Assembly: GCF_014946725.1 (NCBI RefSeq)
Contig: NZ_JACFXY010000003.1
Location: 310,001 to 374,000, forward strand
Reading direction: 5' to 3'
DNA: 64,000 bases
Source: Mixta mediterraneensis
Lineage (GTDB): Bacteria; Pseudomonadota; Gammaproteobacteria; Enterobacterales; Enterobacteriaceae
Made by a program: the position numbers and the translations under genes. Positions within the stretch are counted from its first letter, which is position 1; each line of letters starts with the position of its first letter. Positions 19,767 to 30,755 of this stretch are shown here, one piece after another. Below the pieces are notes generated by a model. It was not told the DNA's origin. It saw nothing but the letters and a program-made list of their open reading frames with translations, and made no database searches.

Positions 19767-22700
19767 TTATTCACCCTGCGGTTTTTCGCGCAGCGGAAAG
19801 CGGCGACGTACGACAACGAAAAATAGCGGCACGAAAAATATCGCTAACAGGGTAGCTGAGATCATCCCATCCACTACGCCGGTTCCTACCGCGTGCTGAC
19901 TGCCGGAACCGGCGCCTGAACTGATGGCCATTGGCAACACGCCAAAGATAAAGGCCAGCGAAGTCATCAAAATAGGGCGCAGACGCTGACGTGATGCTTC
20001 CAGCGTCGATTCGGTCAGCTCACCTCCTTTGCTGTTAATTTCGTTGGCGAACTCAACAATCAGGATGGCGTTTTTGGCCGACAACCCCACCACGGTTAAC
20101 AGTCCGACCTGGAAATAAACATCATTTTCCAATCCACGCATCCAGGTTGCGATTAGCGCCCCGATCACGCCAAGCGGCACCACCAGCATGACCGAGAAGG
20201 GAATCGACCAGCTTTCATACAGCGCTGCCAGACACAAAAATACGACCAGTAGCGAGATGGCGTATAGCGCAGGCGCTTGCGAGCCGGAAAGGCGTTCCTG
20301 ATAGGAAGCGCCGGTCCACTGAAAGCCCACACCCAGCGGGAGCGCGTTAACCAGTTTTTCCATCTCATCCATAGCTTTGCCGCTGCTGACACCCGCAGCG
20401 GCTTCACCGACGATCTCCAGCGATGCGTAGCCGTTATAACGTTCAAGCCGCGGTGAGCCGGTTTCCCAGCGGCTGGTGGCGAAGGCAGAGAAGGGCACCA
20501 TGCTGCCACTGCTGTTGCGGACATACCATTTATTGAGGTCATTGGGCAGCATGCGGAATTCAGGCGCAGCCTGGACATACACTTTTTTAACGCGCCCGCG
20601 GTCGAGAAAATCATTAACGTAGGTTGAACCCCACGCGGTGGTAAGGGTGTCGTTGATCGTATCAATCGAAACCCCCAGTGCCTGCGCTTTGCGATCATCA
20701 ATATCAATCTGTAACTGCGGACTGTCATCCAAACCGTTGTGGCGCACGCGCGACAGTGATTTATCGTTGTCGGCCATTTCCAGCAACTTGTCACGCATTG
20801 CCATCAGTTGGGTATGACCGATGCCCGCATGATCCTGCAACTGTAGATCAAAGCCGGATGAGCTGCCCATGCCGGTAATGGCTGGTGGACTGCTGGCAAT
20901 TACCCGGCCTTCTTTGATTTTCTGGAATGCTTTGGTGGCGCGTTCAATGATGGCAAACGAGGTGCGATCCGCGCCTGGGCGATCTTCCCACGCTTTTAAC
21001 CGTACAAACAGACGCGCAACGTTTTGTCCATTTCCGCCAGGGCCAGCGCCGATGGTTGAAAACACGGACAATACGTTGTCCTTTTCTTGCGTCATGTAGT
21101 AATTCTCAACTTTAGCCACCACCCGTGAGGTTTGCTGCAACGTTGAGCCTGCCGGTAATTGCACCTGGGTCAGGAACACGCCGCGATCTTCCAGCGGCAG
21201 AAATGAAGAAGGCAGCTTAATAAACAGAAGCGCCATCACGCCAATAATAGCGAGATAAAGCAACAGCCAGCGGCCGCCTTTCAACAAAATGCGGGCAACG
21301 CCGCGTTCATAGCGTTCAGCATTGCGGTTGAAATGGCGGTTGAACCAGCCAAAAAAGCCGCGCCGCCCGTGATGATGCCCCTGTGGGGTGGGCTTTAACA
21401 ATGTGGCGCACAAGGCGGGCGTCAGGATCATCGCCACCAAAACCGACAATACCATCGCCGAAACGATGGTGATTGAAAACTGACGATAGATAGCGCCTAC
21501 GGTGCCGCCAAAAAACGCCATTGGTACAAATACTGCCGACAGCACCAGCGCAATACCGACCAGCGCGCCCTGAATTTGTCCCATCGATTTTCGCGTGGCG
21601 GCACGAGGCGATAATCCCTCCTCACTCATGATGCGTTCAACGTTTTCCACCACCACGATAGCATCATCGACCAGGAGTCCAATTGCCAGGACCATGGCAA
21701 ACATGGTTAATGCATTGATACTAAAACCACAAGCGTACAACACGCTGAAGGTACCAAACAGTACCACCGGAACGGCAATGGTCGGGATCAGGGTGGCGCG
21801 GAAGTTCTGCATAAACAGATACATCACGCCAAAGACCAGTACGATCGCTTCCAGTAAGGTTTTCACCACATCTTTAATTGAAGCTTTAACGAACGGCGTG
21901 GTTTCATAGGCGACTTTGGCTTCCAGCCCGTGGGGAAAATAGTGCGACAGCTCTTCTATGCGGGCGCGCACCAGCTGGTCGGTGTTCATCTCATTGGCAC
22001 CAGAGGCAAGTTTCACGCCCAGGCCAGAAGCGGGTTGACCATTATAGCGGCTAAGGTAATCGTATTTCTCTGCGCCTGGCGCTACGTCTGAGACATCTCC
22101 CAGCGTCACCACCGATCCATCGGGATTATTTTTTAAGGTGATAGCCTTGAACTGCTCGGGTGTTTGCAGCATCGATTGCGCATTCACCGTGGCGTTCAGG
22201 GCTTGCTTATCCACTGAAGGCAAGCCGCCCACCTGGCCTACTGCCACCTGCGCATTTTGCGATTCGATGGCGCTTACCACGTCATCGGTGGTGAGTGCAT
22301 AAGCAATCAATTTATTGGGATCAAGCCAGATGCGCATCGCATATTGCGAGCCATAAGCATCCACTTCTCCCACACCGTCTACCCGACTCAGCGGGTCCTG
22401 AATGTTACTGGCGACATAATCTGCAATATCCTGCTTGTCCATGCTGCCGTCAGTTGAGACAAAAGCGACCATCAAAATATTACTGTCGCCGGTTTTAGTG
22501 ACCGTCACACCCTGTGACTGAACGGCCTGTGGCAATTTACGCAGCGCAGATTGCAGCTGGTTTTGCACCTGCTGACGGGCCTCATCGGGATCGGTTCCGG
22601 CGGTAAAGGTCAGGGTGATGCGTGCCTGGCCAATATTGCTGCTGTTCGAGGACATGTACATCAGATTATCAATGCCGGTCATGTTCTGCTCGATCACCTG

Positions 22701-22886
22701 GGTTACGGTATTCTCCAGCGTTTCGGCGGAGGCGCCGGGATAATTAGCGGTAATACGAACATTGGGAGGAGCCAGGTCGGGGTATTGCTCAATCGGTAAA
22801 GCGATAATGGCGAGCGTGCCGCACAGGCACAATAAAATCGCCAGAACCCAGGCAAAAATGGGGCGGTCGATAAAAAAATTCGACAT
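19767..22886 (-). CDS. acrD: RND multidrug efflux permease AcrD
   Basis: Inner-membrane proton/drug antiporter that works with AcrA and TolC; AcrD exports aminoglycosides and other hydrophilic compounds. ATG 22886 ([19 protein letters not shown]) gives 1,039 residues, closest to E. coli AcrD rather than AcrB by position and sequence. Proton-relay residues are in [13 protein letters not shown] (two Asp) and [13 protein letters not shown] (Lys). Two large periplasmic loops and 12 membrane segments are present. It stands alone without an adaptor gene, as acrD does. Regulation by BaeR/CpxR is known in E. coli; I cannot confirm sites here. Confidence 0.95.
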   Translation of the reverse strand: MSNFFIDRPIFAWVLAILLCLCGTLAIIALPIEQYPDLAPPNVRITANYPGASAETLENTVTQVIEQNMTGIDNLMYMSSNSSNIGQARITLTFTAGTDPDEARQQVQNQLQSALRKLPQAVQSQGVTVTKTGDSNILMVAFVSTDGSMDKQDIADYVASNIQDPLSRVDGVGEVDAYGSQYAMRIWLDPNKLIAYALTTDDVVSAIESQNAQVAVGQVGGLPSVDKQALNATVNAQSMLQTPEQFKAITLKNNPDGSVVTLGDVSDVAPGAEKYDYLSRYNGQPASGLGVKLASGANEMNTDQLVRARIEELSHYFPHGLEAKVAYETTPFVKASIKDVVKTLLEAIVLVFGVMYLFMQNFRATLIPTIAVPVVLFGTFSVLYACGFSINALTMFAMVLAIGLLVDDAIVVVENVERIMSEEGLSPRAATRKSMGQIQGALVGIALVLSAVFVPMAFFGGTVGAIYRQFSITIVSAMVLSVLVAMILTPALCATLLKPTPQGHHHGRRGFFGWFNRHFNRNAERYERGVARILLKGGRWLLLYLAIIGVMALLFIKLPSSFLPLEDRGVFLTQVQLPAGSTLQQTSRVVAKVENYYMTQEKDNVLSVFSTIGAGPGGNGQNVARLFVRLKAWEDRPGADRTSFAIIERATKAFQKIKEGRVIASSPPAITGMGSSSGFDLQLQDHAGIGHTQLMAMRDKLLEMADNDKSLSRVRHNGLDDSPQLQIDIDDRKAQALGVSIDTINDTLTTAWGSTYVNDFLDRGRVKKVYVQAAPEFRMLPNDLNKWYVRNSSGSMVPFSAFATSRWETGSPRLERYNGYASLEIVGEAAAGVSSGKAMDEMEKLVNALPLGVGFQWTGASYQERLSGSQAPALYAISLLVVFLCLAALYESWSIPFSVMLVVPLGVIGALIATWMRGLENDVYFQVGLLTVVGLSAKNAILIVEFANEINSKGGELTESTLEASRQRLRPILMTSLAFIFGVLPMAISSGAGSGSQHAVGTGVVDGMISATLLAIFFVPLFFVVVRRRFPLREKPQGE

Positions 22887-23069
22887 CGAATCGACACTCC
22901 TCAGCAGCGTATCGTCATTATTATGGAAATGGCTTCTCAACCAAACATGCGCACAGGCAGAGGAATAATAATGCTATCAACCAGATATTTCTGCCGTAAC
23001 TTACTCTACGTGCAACAGGTAAGGAAATCGTGGAGAAATTAAGGAGAAAGTGTAAAACAGCCCGGCAGG

Positions 23070-23690
23070 TTAATTAATACGATTCTCCAGCCACATAACG
23101 GTAGCGGCAACGCGGGAGCGCACATTCAGTTTACGCAGCAGATTGCGAATATGTACCTTCACCGTTTCTTCAGAGATGTGTAGCGTGGTGGCAACCTGTT
23201 TGTTGGATAATCCTCGCGCAACTTCCTGCAGTACATCCCGTTCGCGTTCGGTCAGCTGGCGAAACGGATCGGCGCTGTATTGACGGGTGGCGAGATAATT
23301 TTCCACCGCTTCACTGAATACTTTTTCACCCTCCGCCGCCTGCATAATCTGGCTGAGCAACTTCTCTGGTTCGCTGTCCTTCAGCAGATACCCATCAGCC
23401 CCAGCATCGACCATGGCGTAAATATCCGCGCGTGCATCAGAAACGGTCAGCACCAGGATACGAGATGCAATACCTTCGTGGCGCAGGGCTTTTAACGTAT
23501 CCAGCCCGGACATGCCTTTCATATTCAGATCGAGCAGAATAACGTCTGGCGACAGCCGCCGTGCTTCAGCCAACGCTTCGGTGCCATTATTGGCTTCGGC
23601 CACCATGTCCAGCCGCGGCTCCAGCGCTAATAGCTGGCGAATGCCCCGACGCATCAGCGGATGGTCATCCACAATCATTAAGGTCAGCAT
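23070..23690 (-). CDS. narP: Nitrate/nitrite response regulator NarP
   Basis: A 206-residue two-component regulator. The receiver domain carries the acidic pocket (MIVDDHP), phosphoacceptor Asp (VILLDLNMKGMSG) and Lys (YLLKDSEPE). A LuxR-type HTH follows (LTERERDVLQEVARGLSNKQVATTLHISEETVKVHI). It lies 65 bp downstream of narQ in the same direction. The NarP/NarL decision rests on similarity and on pairing with NarQ. It would control anaerobic respiration genes such as nap and nrf. Confidence 0.9.
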   Translation of the reverse strand: MLTLMIVDDHPLMRRGIRQLLALEPRLDMVAEANNGTEALAEARRLSPDVILLDLNMKGMSGLDTLKALRHEGIASRILVLTVSDARADIYAMVDAGADGYLLKDSEPEKLLSQIMQAAEGEKVFSEAVENYLATRQYSADPFRQLTERERDVLQEVARGLSNKQVATTLHISEETVKVHIRNLLRKLNVRSRVAATVMWLENRIN

Positions 23691-23755
23691 GTTAACTCCC
23701 GGTAAAAAGATGCTGTAACGCGCACAGTATGTCTGCGGTTACGCTTTTTGTCTCT

Positions 23756-25444
23756 TTATTCAAGTGGACGTCCCGGATGTGGCGGAAAGCGCAGCGCTAT
23801 TTGTGTACCTTGCGCCTGTACGCTGATGCTTAAACTGCCCGCTAAACGCGCGGCCCGTTCCGCCATGGTCGTTAAGCCGTAATGTCCCGGCGGTTCATCA
23901 GAACTGGCAATGCCCACACCATCGTCCGAAATGGTCAGTACATGCTCACCTTCAGATGTACGTTGATAAGCTATCTGAATTTCCTGGGCATTAGCGTGAC
24001 GAATGGCGTTAAGTAATGCTTCACGCGCAATCTGTAAAACATGTACCTGCTGCTGTGCATCAAGGTTCTGCAAACCTGACTGATAATGAAAGCTAATTCG
24101 CGCATCAGCCTGTTCTTGCAATGACGCGATCATTGCCTGCATGGCCGCCACTAAATCGGCTTGCTCAATGCTAAGACGAAAGGTTGCCAGCAATTCTCGC
24201 AGCTGACGGTAGGCATCAGATAACGCGCGATCAACGTCAGCGATGATAAATTGCGCGGCGCTGTCTGCCTGGTCTACAGTACGGCGCAGCAGGGTGAGTT
24301 GAATGCGTAAAAATGCCAGCGCCTGGGCCAGGGAATCATGTAATTCGCGGGCGATGGTGGCACGTTCTTCAATTAACAACATTTGCTGATACTGCTTCTG
24401 GGTTTGCCAAATCCAGAGTGCGCGCCCCAGTATTGCCGCCAGGCTGTGCATCAAGGCTTCCGGCGGCTCGTCGTGATTAGCCTGCCAGCGCAATTCGCCC
24501 GTTAGCCGATCGTCCTGCCGTAACGGCACGCGCTGCCATGTCAATGAAGGATGACCAGTACCGGCGCAAAACAGAAAGTGATCACTCTCCAGCCGGATAG
24601 CGGCCAGGTCTTCATGCGTCAGCACGTTCGCCAGTACGCTTTCAAAAAGCGTCGGATGCAGCGGGCTGGCAGTTAACATTTGCGAGCTTTCATACAGCAG
24701 CGAAAGGGTACGGTTGGCTTCGGTTAGCGCTTCGGTTTTCTCACGTACCGTGCTTTCCAGCAGTTGATAATGTAGTTGCAGGCGCATTGCCATCTTGCTA
24801 AAGGTTTGCGACAGCATCTGCAATTCATTTTCCTGAGCAACGACCAGCGGAGGAAAAGCGAAGTTACCGTTCTCTATATAGCGACTGGCGGTCACCAACG
24901 CGTTCAGTGGTCGAACCACCTGTTGACGGGTAAAGCGAATGGTCAGCAGCGTCAGCGCTACAATGGCAATCAATCCGAGCAGGCTGCTGGCAACGACCAG
25001 ATGCATCTTCAGTTCAGCATAACGCTGTAAACCCAACACAAAGCGATCGATTTCACTGACGTAAACCGCCACCTGCTGCTGATAACGGTGAGCTTCACCT
25101 TGTTGCAGATTATGTTGCAGTTGCGGCCAGGCGCGGCGCAGATGGCGATAATATTTGAATACGTCCCGTGGGGTCCAGAAGCGATTGAGGTTTTTTAGTG
25201 CCGGTGCATCCAGCGTCTGCTGATATTGGGCTAAATGACTCACAAGCTGCTGCGGTTCATGCGCAGCGTCCCACGCCAGGCGATAGCTTTGCATACGTAA
25301 CGAACCGGCCAGATTGATGACTTCCGCGTCGCGCAGACTACTGAAAAGGGTGATTAACGCCAGGCCGGTACTTAATAATGACAACAGCACAATGGCGATA
25401 AGCGCCTGAGCAATGCTGTGGGTTACGGAACGTTTCACAAACAC
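23756..25444 (-). CDS. narQ: Nitrate/nitrite sensor histidine kinase NarQ
   Basis: A 562-residue membrane kinase. It has TM1 (QALIAIVLLSLLSTGLALI), the ligand-binding P-box (NLAGSLRMQSYRLAWD), TM2 near residue 150, a HAMP linker, and a HisKA_3 dimerisation box with the phospho-accepting His (IARELHDSLAQALAFLRIQL). The HATPase domain has N-box IAREALLNAIRHANA and G-box segment DDGVGIASS. In E. coli narQ also lies next to acrD, but narP is elsewhere; here the cognate pair is adjacent. Confidence 0.93.
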   Translation of the reverse strand: MFVKRSVTHSIAQALIAIVLLSLLSTGLALITLFSSLRDAEVINLAGSLRMQSYRLAWDAAHEPQQLVSHLAQYQQTLDAPALKNLNRFWTPRDVFKYYRHLRRAWPQLQHNLQQGEAHRYQQQVAVYVSEIDRFVLGLQRYAELKMHLVVASSLLGLIAIVALTLLTIRFTRQQVVRPLNALVTASRYIENGNFAFPPLVVAQENELQMLSQTFSKMAMRLQLHYQLLESTVREKTEALTEANRTLSLLYESSQMLTASPLHPTLFESVLANVLTHEDLAAIRLESDHFLFCAGTGHPSLTWQRVPLRQDDRLTGELRWQANHDEPPEALMHSLAAILGRALWIWQTQKQYQQMLLIEERATIARELHDSLAQALAFLRIQLTLLRRTVDQADSAAQFIIADVDRALSDAYRQLRELLATFRLSIEQADLVAAMQAMIASLQEQADARISFHYQSGLQNLDAQQQVHVLQIAREALLNAIRHANAQEIQIAYQRTSEGEHVLTISDDGVGIASSDEPPGHYGLTTMAERAARLAGSLSISVQAQGTQIALRFPPHPGRPLE

Positions 25445-25690
25445 CTTGGTATTCCTGATGCTGGCGCGAGTTTATAAGGAGGAGAAATTGCGCGCCAGGC
25501 TATTCCCCTTCAAAAAGCAAACAGACGATTAGGTGCTGAGTGAAAAACAACCAAATCTGACCTTTCCCAGGATTGTGTCTGCATCATTGGCTAAAAGTTA
25601 AATAGCTTTACATTGCGCTGATGTTCGCTTTCATTGCGTCGCTAATAATTCAATCGGAATAAACAAAAAGGTTTCACTGAGGAGTCTCCC

Positions 25691-25963
25691 ATGAAAAAAC
25701 TGACTGCAGTTCTGGCCGGTGCCCTACTGACCGCCGCTTCGTTCTCGTCTTTTGCCGCGACCCCAATTGACCGCGATCAGGCGCAAAGCATGCAAAGTTT
25801 AGGGAGCGTATCCGTTTCCAGTATACGGGGTTCTATAGATGACGCCACCGAACAGCTTTCGCAAAAAGCAGCAGAGAGAGGAGCCAGCCATTATCGTGTT
25901 ATTGGGGTTGATAACCTAGGCGACTCCAGCTTGTGGACGGGCACGGCAGAAATCTATCGCTAA
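25691..25963 (+). CDS. DUF1471 (YhcN/BhsA-like) periplasmic protein
   Basis: A 90-residue secreted protein. The signal peptide (KKLTAVLAGALLTAASFSSFA) ends before ATPIDRDQAQ. The mature domain follows the DUF1471 pattern (LGSVSVSSIRGSIDDATEQLSQKAAERGASHYRVIGV) and ends in TGTAEIYR. Members often respond to stress or biofilm conditions; the exact paralogue cannot be assigned. The start has the ribosome site GAGGAG. It is divergent from narQ. Confidence 0.88.
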   Translation: MKKLTAVLAGALLTAASFSSFAATPIDRDQAQSMQSLGSVSVSSIRGSIDDATEQLSQKAAERGASHYRVIGVDNLGDSSLWTGTAEIYR

Positions 25964-25995
25964 ATTTCTTTCTGTTTTCCCTTCCTGTCATTTTT

Positions 25996-26023
25996 ACCGG
26001 CCCGCCAGTGGCCGGTTTTTTTG
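25996..26023 (+). terminator. Intrinsic terminator after the DUF1471 gene
   Basis: ACCGGC and GCCGGT form the stem, followed by seven T residues. Confidence 0.9.
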
Positions 26024-26237
26024 TGTATGACCAATCATTCTTACAAATCATTCTGTGCATCCCCGCGGTATATTTTGCTTCGTTCATGCAGAACGGGTAG
26101 GATTCATCGCCGTAAATTCCCGCGCTGCTATGGCCTCACTCACAGGCAGGCGCACAGAGGAAAATACCCCTTTCGCACGGCTCAACGCAATCGATTGGTT
26201 TTGCCGTGGATTGATGGTCAGGACAAACAGGAAGGCT

Positions 26238-27740
26238 ATGAAATCTACTAAAAAAACCGCAGCCGAGATGCGCGCTGCGAAAAGACGTTGGCTGAACTCT
26301 CACGATACCGGCTACCAGAAAGCGATGGGTAACCGTCACGTACAAATGATTGCGATTGGGGGAGCTATCGGCACTGGCTTGTTCCTCGGCGCGGGGGCGC
26401 GTTTACAAGCGGCCGGTCCTGCCTTAGCAACCATCTACCTGGTTTGCGGGATCTTCTCATTCTTTATCTTACGCGCCCTGGGCGAACTGGTTTTACACCG
26501 TCCAAGCAGTGGTAATTTCGTTTCTTACGCGCGTGAGTTTCTTGGTGAGAAAGCCTCCTATGTAGCGGGCTGGATGTACTTCGTCAACTGGGCCATGACC
26601 GGTATTGTCGATATTATCGCCGTTGCACTTTATATGCATTACTGGGGCGCGTTTGGTGATGTACCGCAATGGGTTTTTGCTTTGGGCGCGCTGGCGATTG
26701 TCGGCACCATGAACATGATTGGCGTTAAATGGTTCGCTGAAATGGAGTTCTGGTTTGCGTTAATCAAAGTGCTGGCGATTGTGGTGTTCCTGGTGGTCGG
26801 CGTGGTGTTTTTGGGCACAGGCAAACCGCTGGCTGGCAGCACCACCGGCTTCCATTTAATAACCGATAATGGCGGGCTGTTTCCGCACGGCTTGTTACCG
26901 GCGCTGGTGTTAATTCAGGGTGTGGTGTTCGCCTTCGCCTCGATTGAGCTGGTGGGAACGGCGGCAGGCGAATGTAAAGATCCAAAAACCATGCTGCCGA
27001 AAGCCATTAACAGCGTGATTTGGCGTATTGGCCTTTTTTACGTGGGTTCGGTGGTACTGCTGGTACTGCTGCTGCCGTGGAATGCCTACCAGGCGGGACA
27101 AAGTCCGTTTGTCACTTTCTTCTCTAAACTCGGCGTGCCTTATATTGGCAGCATAATGAATATTGTCGTATTGAGCGCAGCGCTGTCGAGCCTGAACTCA
27201 GGGCTGTATTCAACCGGCCGCATTCTGCGTTCTATGTCGATGGGCGGATCGGCGCCGAAATTCATGGCGAAAATGAGCGGCCAGCAAGTACCCTACGCCG
27301 GAATCCTGGTCACTATTGGTGTGTACGTTATCGGCGTGGTGCTGAATTATTATGTCCCTTCGCAAGTGTTTGAAATAGTGCTGAATATCGCTTCGCTGGG
27401 CATTATCTCTTCATGGGCGTTTATCGTGGTGTGCCAGCTGCGCCTGCGTAAGGCGATCAAAGAAGGCAAAGCGGACGATGTCAGCTTCAAACTGCCTGGC
27501 GCGCCATTCACCTCGTGGCTGACGCTGCTGTTCCTGTTTAGCGTGCTGGTATTAATGGCTTTTGACTACCCGAACGGCACTTATACCATTGCGTCTATCC
27601 CCCTGATTGCGGTGGTTCTGGTGCTCGGCTGGTTTGGCGTGCGTAAGCGCGTAAATACTATTGCACAGACGGAACACGATCATCTGCATAGCCAGGATGA
27701 TGCCAGTTCGATCAAACTGGTTGATGAAGCGTCGCGCTAA
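26238..27740 (+). CDS. ansP: L-asparagine permease
   Basis: Amino-acid/polyamine/organocation superfamily importer with about 12 membrane segments. I start at ATG 26238 behind CAGGAAGGCT, giving 500 residues; the frame is open further upstream but shows no similarity there. The N-terminal signature IGGAIGTGLFLGAGARLQAAGP and long stretches match E. coli AnsP closely, which favours asparagine over other amino acids. It is monocistronic and ends at a strong terminator. Confidence 0.93.
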   Translation: MKSTKKTAAEMRAAKRRWLNSHDTGYQKAMGNRHVQMIAIGGAIGTGLFLGAGARLQAAGPALATIYLVCGIFSFFILRALGELVLHRPSSGNFVSYAREFLGEKASYVAGWMYFVNWAMTGIVDIIAVALYMHYWGAFGDVPQWVFALGALAIVGTMNMIGVKWFAEMEFWFALIKVLAIVVFLVVGVVFLGTGKPLAGSTTGFHLITDNGGLFPHGLLPALVLIQGVVFAFASIELVGTAAGECKDPKTMLPKAINSVIWRIGLFYVGSVVLLVLLLPWNAYQAGQSPFVTFFSKLGVPYIGSIMNIVVLSAALSSLNSGLYSTGRILRSMSMGGSAPKFMAKMSGQQVPYAGILVTIGVYVIGVVLNYYVPSQVFEIVLNIASLGIISSWAFIVVCQLRLRKAIKEGKADDVSFKLPGAPFTSWLTLLFLFSVLVLMAFDYPNGTYTIASIPLIAVVLVLGWFGVRKRVNTIAQTEHDHLHSQDDASSIKLVDEASR

Positions 27741-27759
27741 ACGGCCATAAACGCGCTTT

Positions 27760-27785
27760 AGCTAGCCTTCGGGCTGGCTTTTTTG
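27760..27785 (+). terminator. Intrinsic terminator after ansP
   Basis: AGCTAGCC and GGCTGGCT with a TTCG loop, followed by six T residues. Confidence 0.9.
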
Positions 27786-27920
27786 ATCCTACCTCATGCC
27801 ATTTCCACTTTATTTAATCCAGTTTTGGGAAAGATGCCCTTTGAATGATATTTCCCGGTAAATGGTTGGCTTATTTTGCGTGATAGCACTCTGTTACTGA
27901 GATAAGGGCGGCATCATGCT

Positions 27921-28109
27921 ATGAAGAAAAATCATTCGCAGGCGTGTCGAAACTACCACAACTTCGAAGAGAGAGATTTCACCCAGCAGAAAACCGTTGC
28001 CGCTAACATCCATGCCAGTGTAGTAGCAACCGGACAAATCTGTATCGCCTGTCATAAAGGCATCGCGCACCCTTTAACGAACAGGAAAAATAATCCCAAC
28101 GGTTTTTAA
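27921..28109 (+). pseudogene. napC: napC remnant (C-terminal fragment of a NapC/NirT cytochrome c)
   Basis: A 62-codon frame resembles the last part of NapC, the tetrahaem quinol dehydrogenase that feeds periplasmic nitrate reductase: SQACRNYHNFEERDFTQQKTVAANIHA and GQICIACHKGIAHPL. The first haem motif should be CxxCH but reads CRNYH (Cys to Tyr); the last, CIACH, is intact. The membrane anchor and two upstream haem sites are missing. Similarity begins at the apparent ATG, so the fragment edge is near 27920. No other nap gene is nearby. Confidence 0.75.
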
Positions 28110-28215
28110 GCGGGTCAGCGCACCCAACTTATGGTGCGCTACATCACATTTCAGATAGTTTTTCGGTGTGTGGCGTCCTAAGATGTGAAGCTCCCTTCAA
28201 AAATGCGGAGAACGC

Positions 28216-28794
28216 ATGTCATTAAAGATCAATATTATCAAAGAGAAATTACTGTCCGAGAACTGGTTTGTTCTGCGCAACTTCACGTATGAACTCACCG
28301 ACAAAGCGGGTGACGTGCTGCGTCACAAACGCGAGGTGTATGACCGGGGCAATGGTGCGACTATCCTGCTTTATAACCGTGAAAAAAATAGCGTAGTGCT
28401 GACGCGCCAGTTCCGTATCGCGACCTATGTCAACGGCAATGAAAGCGGCATGCTGATTGAAGCCTGTGCCGGACTACTCGACGACGACTCGCCGGAAGAT
28501 TGCATCCGTAAAGAAGCCATTGAGGAAACGGGTTATGCGGTGGGCGAGGTGGAAAAACTCTACGCATGCTATATGTCGCCAGGCGGCGTCACTGAAATGA
28601 TTCACTTTTTTGCGGCTGAGTATAATGATTCGCTGCGTGCCAATGCAGGTGGCGGCGTTGATGATGAAGTTATCGACGTACTGGAACTCACTTTTCCTGA
28701 CGCGTTAGCGATGGTAAAAGATGGGCGCATCCGCGATGGTAAAACCATCATGCTTTTGCAACACGCCCAACTTGTCGGTTGGCTCACTCCTTAA
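28216..28794 (+). CDS. nudK: GDP-mannose pyrophosphatase
   Basis: Nudix hydrolase that splits GDP-mannose to mannose-1-phosphate and GMP. The 192 residues align with E. coli NudK, including [18 protein letters not shown], the Nudix helix ([12 protein letters not shown], preceded by the Gly of AGLLDDD) and [13 protein letters not shown]. The start follows TGCGGAGAACGC. It stands as a single gene. Confidence 0.94.
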   Translation: MSLKINIIKEKLLSENWFVLRNFTYELTDKAGDVLRHKREVYDRGNGATILLYNREKNSVVLTRQFRIATYVNGNESGMLIEACAGLLDDDSPEDCIRKEAIEETGYAVGEVEKLYACYMSPGGVTEMIHFFAAEYNDSLRANAGGGVDDEVIDVLELTFPDALAMVKDGRIRDGKTIMLLQHAQLVGWLTP

Positions 28795-29324
28795 CGCCTT
28801 CGCCCGGCACCACATTGCCGGGTGCGTCTGCAAACCTTCCACTCGTTCGCGTAGGGCGGCATTAAATATGCCGCGTCTGCGTGCTCTACCTGCTGAGGCA
28901 CACCCTCTGGCCCCGCGTTTCGCCAGCCATGCCTGATATGCGCATTAGCAGGCTGTCTGCTGCGTGTGGCGAACTGGCTTGTGACTCTTTTTTTGGCGTC
29001 AGCAATCTATTTTCCGCGTCAGCCTTCATGATCGAACCTGAGGAATAACCCGCAAGAAAGAGTGTCTATACTATGACTGTTTTTGGCCGTTGACGCCGAT
29101 TTGACCAATTCGTGACGATGAATTGTCCGAGGAATCCGATTGAGCGCGTTAGCGGCAATGACGATGATGATTTCCTGTGCTTCACTTTTACGATATGACG
29201 TGACGCTGAACGTTTTTTAAGCAGTTAACGATGCTTTCTGGGCGGGGTCACATTTTCCGGGCTTCGCCAGGTTCGCTGTTGCGCTATCATCTCCACTCTA
29301 AAAATTTGGGGACCGGTTTTATTA
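28795..29324. other. Intergenic region after nudK
   Basis: About 530 bp without a supported gene. A CCCGGCA/TGCCGGG hairpin at about 28803-28822 may end nudK transcription. A TATCAT box near 29285 could be the -10 for the DUF1176 gene. No convincing RNA gene is visible. Confidence 0.55.
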
Positions 29325-30398
29325 ATGTCGTATTGGATGAAGACGCTGTTTGTATTGTCTTTTCTTTTTGTTGCCAGCGTACGGGCCGCTCCGCTGCAAA
29401 AGTCATTTTCTGACTGGCAGATGACCTGTAACAATGCGGCCTTTTGCGTGGTACGCAATATTCCGGGCGACAATGGATTAGTGATGACGATTTCGCGCCA
29501 TGCGGGGGTGAACGATCGCCCCTTGTTGCGTATCGACTACGGCAGTGCCTACAGCGGTGAGTTACCCGGCGGGGCGCTGAAAGACAATCTGCTCATTGAC
29601 CAACGCCGCCTGCGACCCGATCTGAAACACTGGACGGTCGAGCCACATCATCTCGCTACCAGTAATGCTATCGCCGTTGATGAGTTTCTTGATCTGGTGA
29701 TAGAAGCAAAAAGTCTGCAACTTACTTTTGATCCCAGGGCATTGATTTCGCTGCGTGGTATGAAAGCTGCGCTACTGCTAATGGACGATATACAAGGGCG
29801 GGTTAACGGCATGAGCGCCTGGGTAAAGCGTGGTGACCGCGCTAGCTGGGATGTGCCGCCACAGCCCGCGCTGCCACGCTTACCCCCGACACCACAGCAA
29901 CCGGCAGCCCTTACGCGTGAAGAAACCAGCGGCTTAATTGATTATGGCACCTGGCGCATCAATACTGACTCCTGTTCTCTTGATCCCATGCGGCGTGAAG
30001 TCAGCGTTTCGCCATTAACTGACCATAAAGCTTTGCTGCTGGTGAGTTGCGAAATGGGCGCTTATAACATGATCGATTTGGCGTTTGAAGTGACGCGTAC
30101 CCAGCCTTATATCGCACGCGGCATTAGCCTGACGTTGCCCTTTACGCCGCCGACGACGAATGAACGTCAGCTTGAACTGATTAATGCGGAATATGATGCG
30201 GCAACCGGTTTGCTGTATACCTTTAGTAAAGGGCGTGGCCTGGGAGACTGTGGAACGGCAACGCGCTGGCAGTTTGATGGCAACAACTTCGTGCTGGCGG
30301 AATATGCACAGGAGACAACCTGCGATGCATGGCACAGCAGCGATGACTGGCCCACGTTATGGGTGAGCCAGTCAAATTCAGCCACGCAACAGCGTTAA
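29325..30398 (+). CDS. DUF1176 secreted protein
   Basis: A 357-residue exported protein with a signal peptide (MKTLFVLSFLFVASVRA, cut before APLQKSF) and a DUF1176-type body. Cysteines in MTCNNAAFCVV, NTDSCSL, LVSCEMG, GDCGTA and ETTCDAW suggest disulfides. The function is unknown. Its stop codon overlaps that of the convergent ampH remnant by two bases. The start could be either of two ATGs (29325 or 29337). Confidence 0.8.
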   Translation: MSYWMKTLFVLSFLFVASVRAAPLQKSFSDWQMTCNNAAFCVVRNIPGDNGLVMTISRHAGVNDRPLLRIDYGSAYSGELPGGALKDNLLIDQRRLRPDLKHWTVEPHHLATSNAIAVDEFLDLVIEAKSLQLTFDPRALISLRGMKAALLLMDDIQGRVNGMSAWVKRGDRASWDVPPQPALPRLPPTPQQPAALTREETSGLIDYGTWRINTDSCSLDPMRREVSVSPLTDHKALLLVSCEMGAYNMIDLAFEVTRTQPYIARGISLTLPFTPPTTNERQLELINAEYDAATGLLYTFSKGRGLGDCGTATRWQFDGNNFVLAEYAQETTCDAWHSSDDWPTLWVSQSNSATQQR

Positions 30399-30755
30399 CG
30401 CATGGCCTGTACCATCATGGGTGACCCGGTTTGGTTGCCAACCAGCTCGGCCAGCATATTATTGACTCCATCGCTCATCGGCGTAAAACGGGTCAGCGGC
30501 GAACGCGTAACGACGACAAATACTCCGACGTTATGCTGCGGCACCATCGCCATATAGGTAATAAAGCCGCCGCCTCCGCCAGTTTTCTGAATAATGCCAG
30601 GGCGTCCGTCTTTTGGCTCCATATACACCCAACCCATACCCAGCGCGTCAGCTTTGCCCGGTACATCCATGCCTTCGACTTTCTGCAACTGGTCGCGACG
30701 ATAGATCAGCGTTTGCAGACGATCAATCTGCGGCGTACGTTGGCTTACCGCTGAG
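30395..30755 (-). pseudogene. ampH: ampH 3' fragment, cut by the prophage
   Basis: The last 120 codons or so of AmpH, a periplasmic DD-carboxypeptidase/endopeptidase of the class C beta-lactamase fold. The frame reads SAVSQRTPQIDRLQTLIYRR, then VEGMDVPGKADALGMGWVYM and the conserved KTGGGGGFITYMAMVPQ. It aligns with E. coli AmpH (FYQRSNQADRMQTLIYQR) from base 30755 onward and not beyond. The Ser-x-x-Lys and Tyr-x-Asn active-site motifs were upstream and are lost to this fragment. The 5' half should lie beyond the far prophage end. Confidence 0.88.

Noticed and set aside
28117..28140. Hairpin AGCGCACC/GGTGCGCT upstream of nudK as a terminator
   Set aside because: The stem is real but no T-run follows and it ends no intact gene, so its role is unclear.
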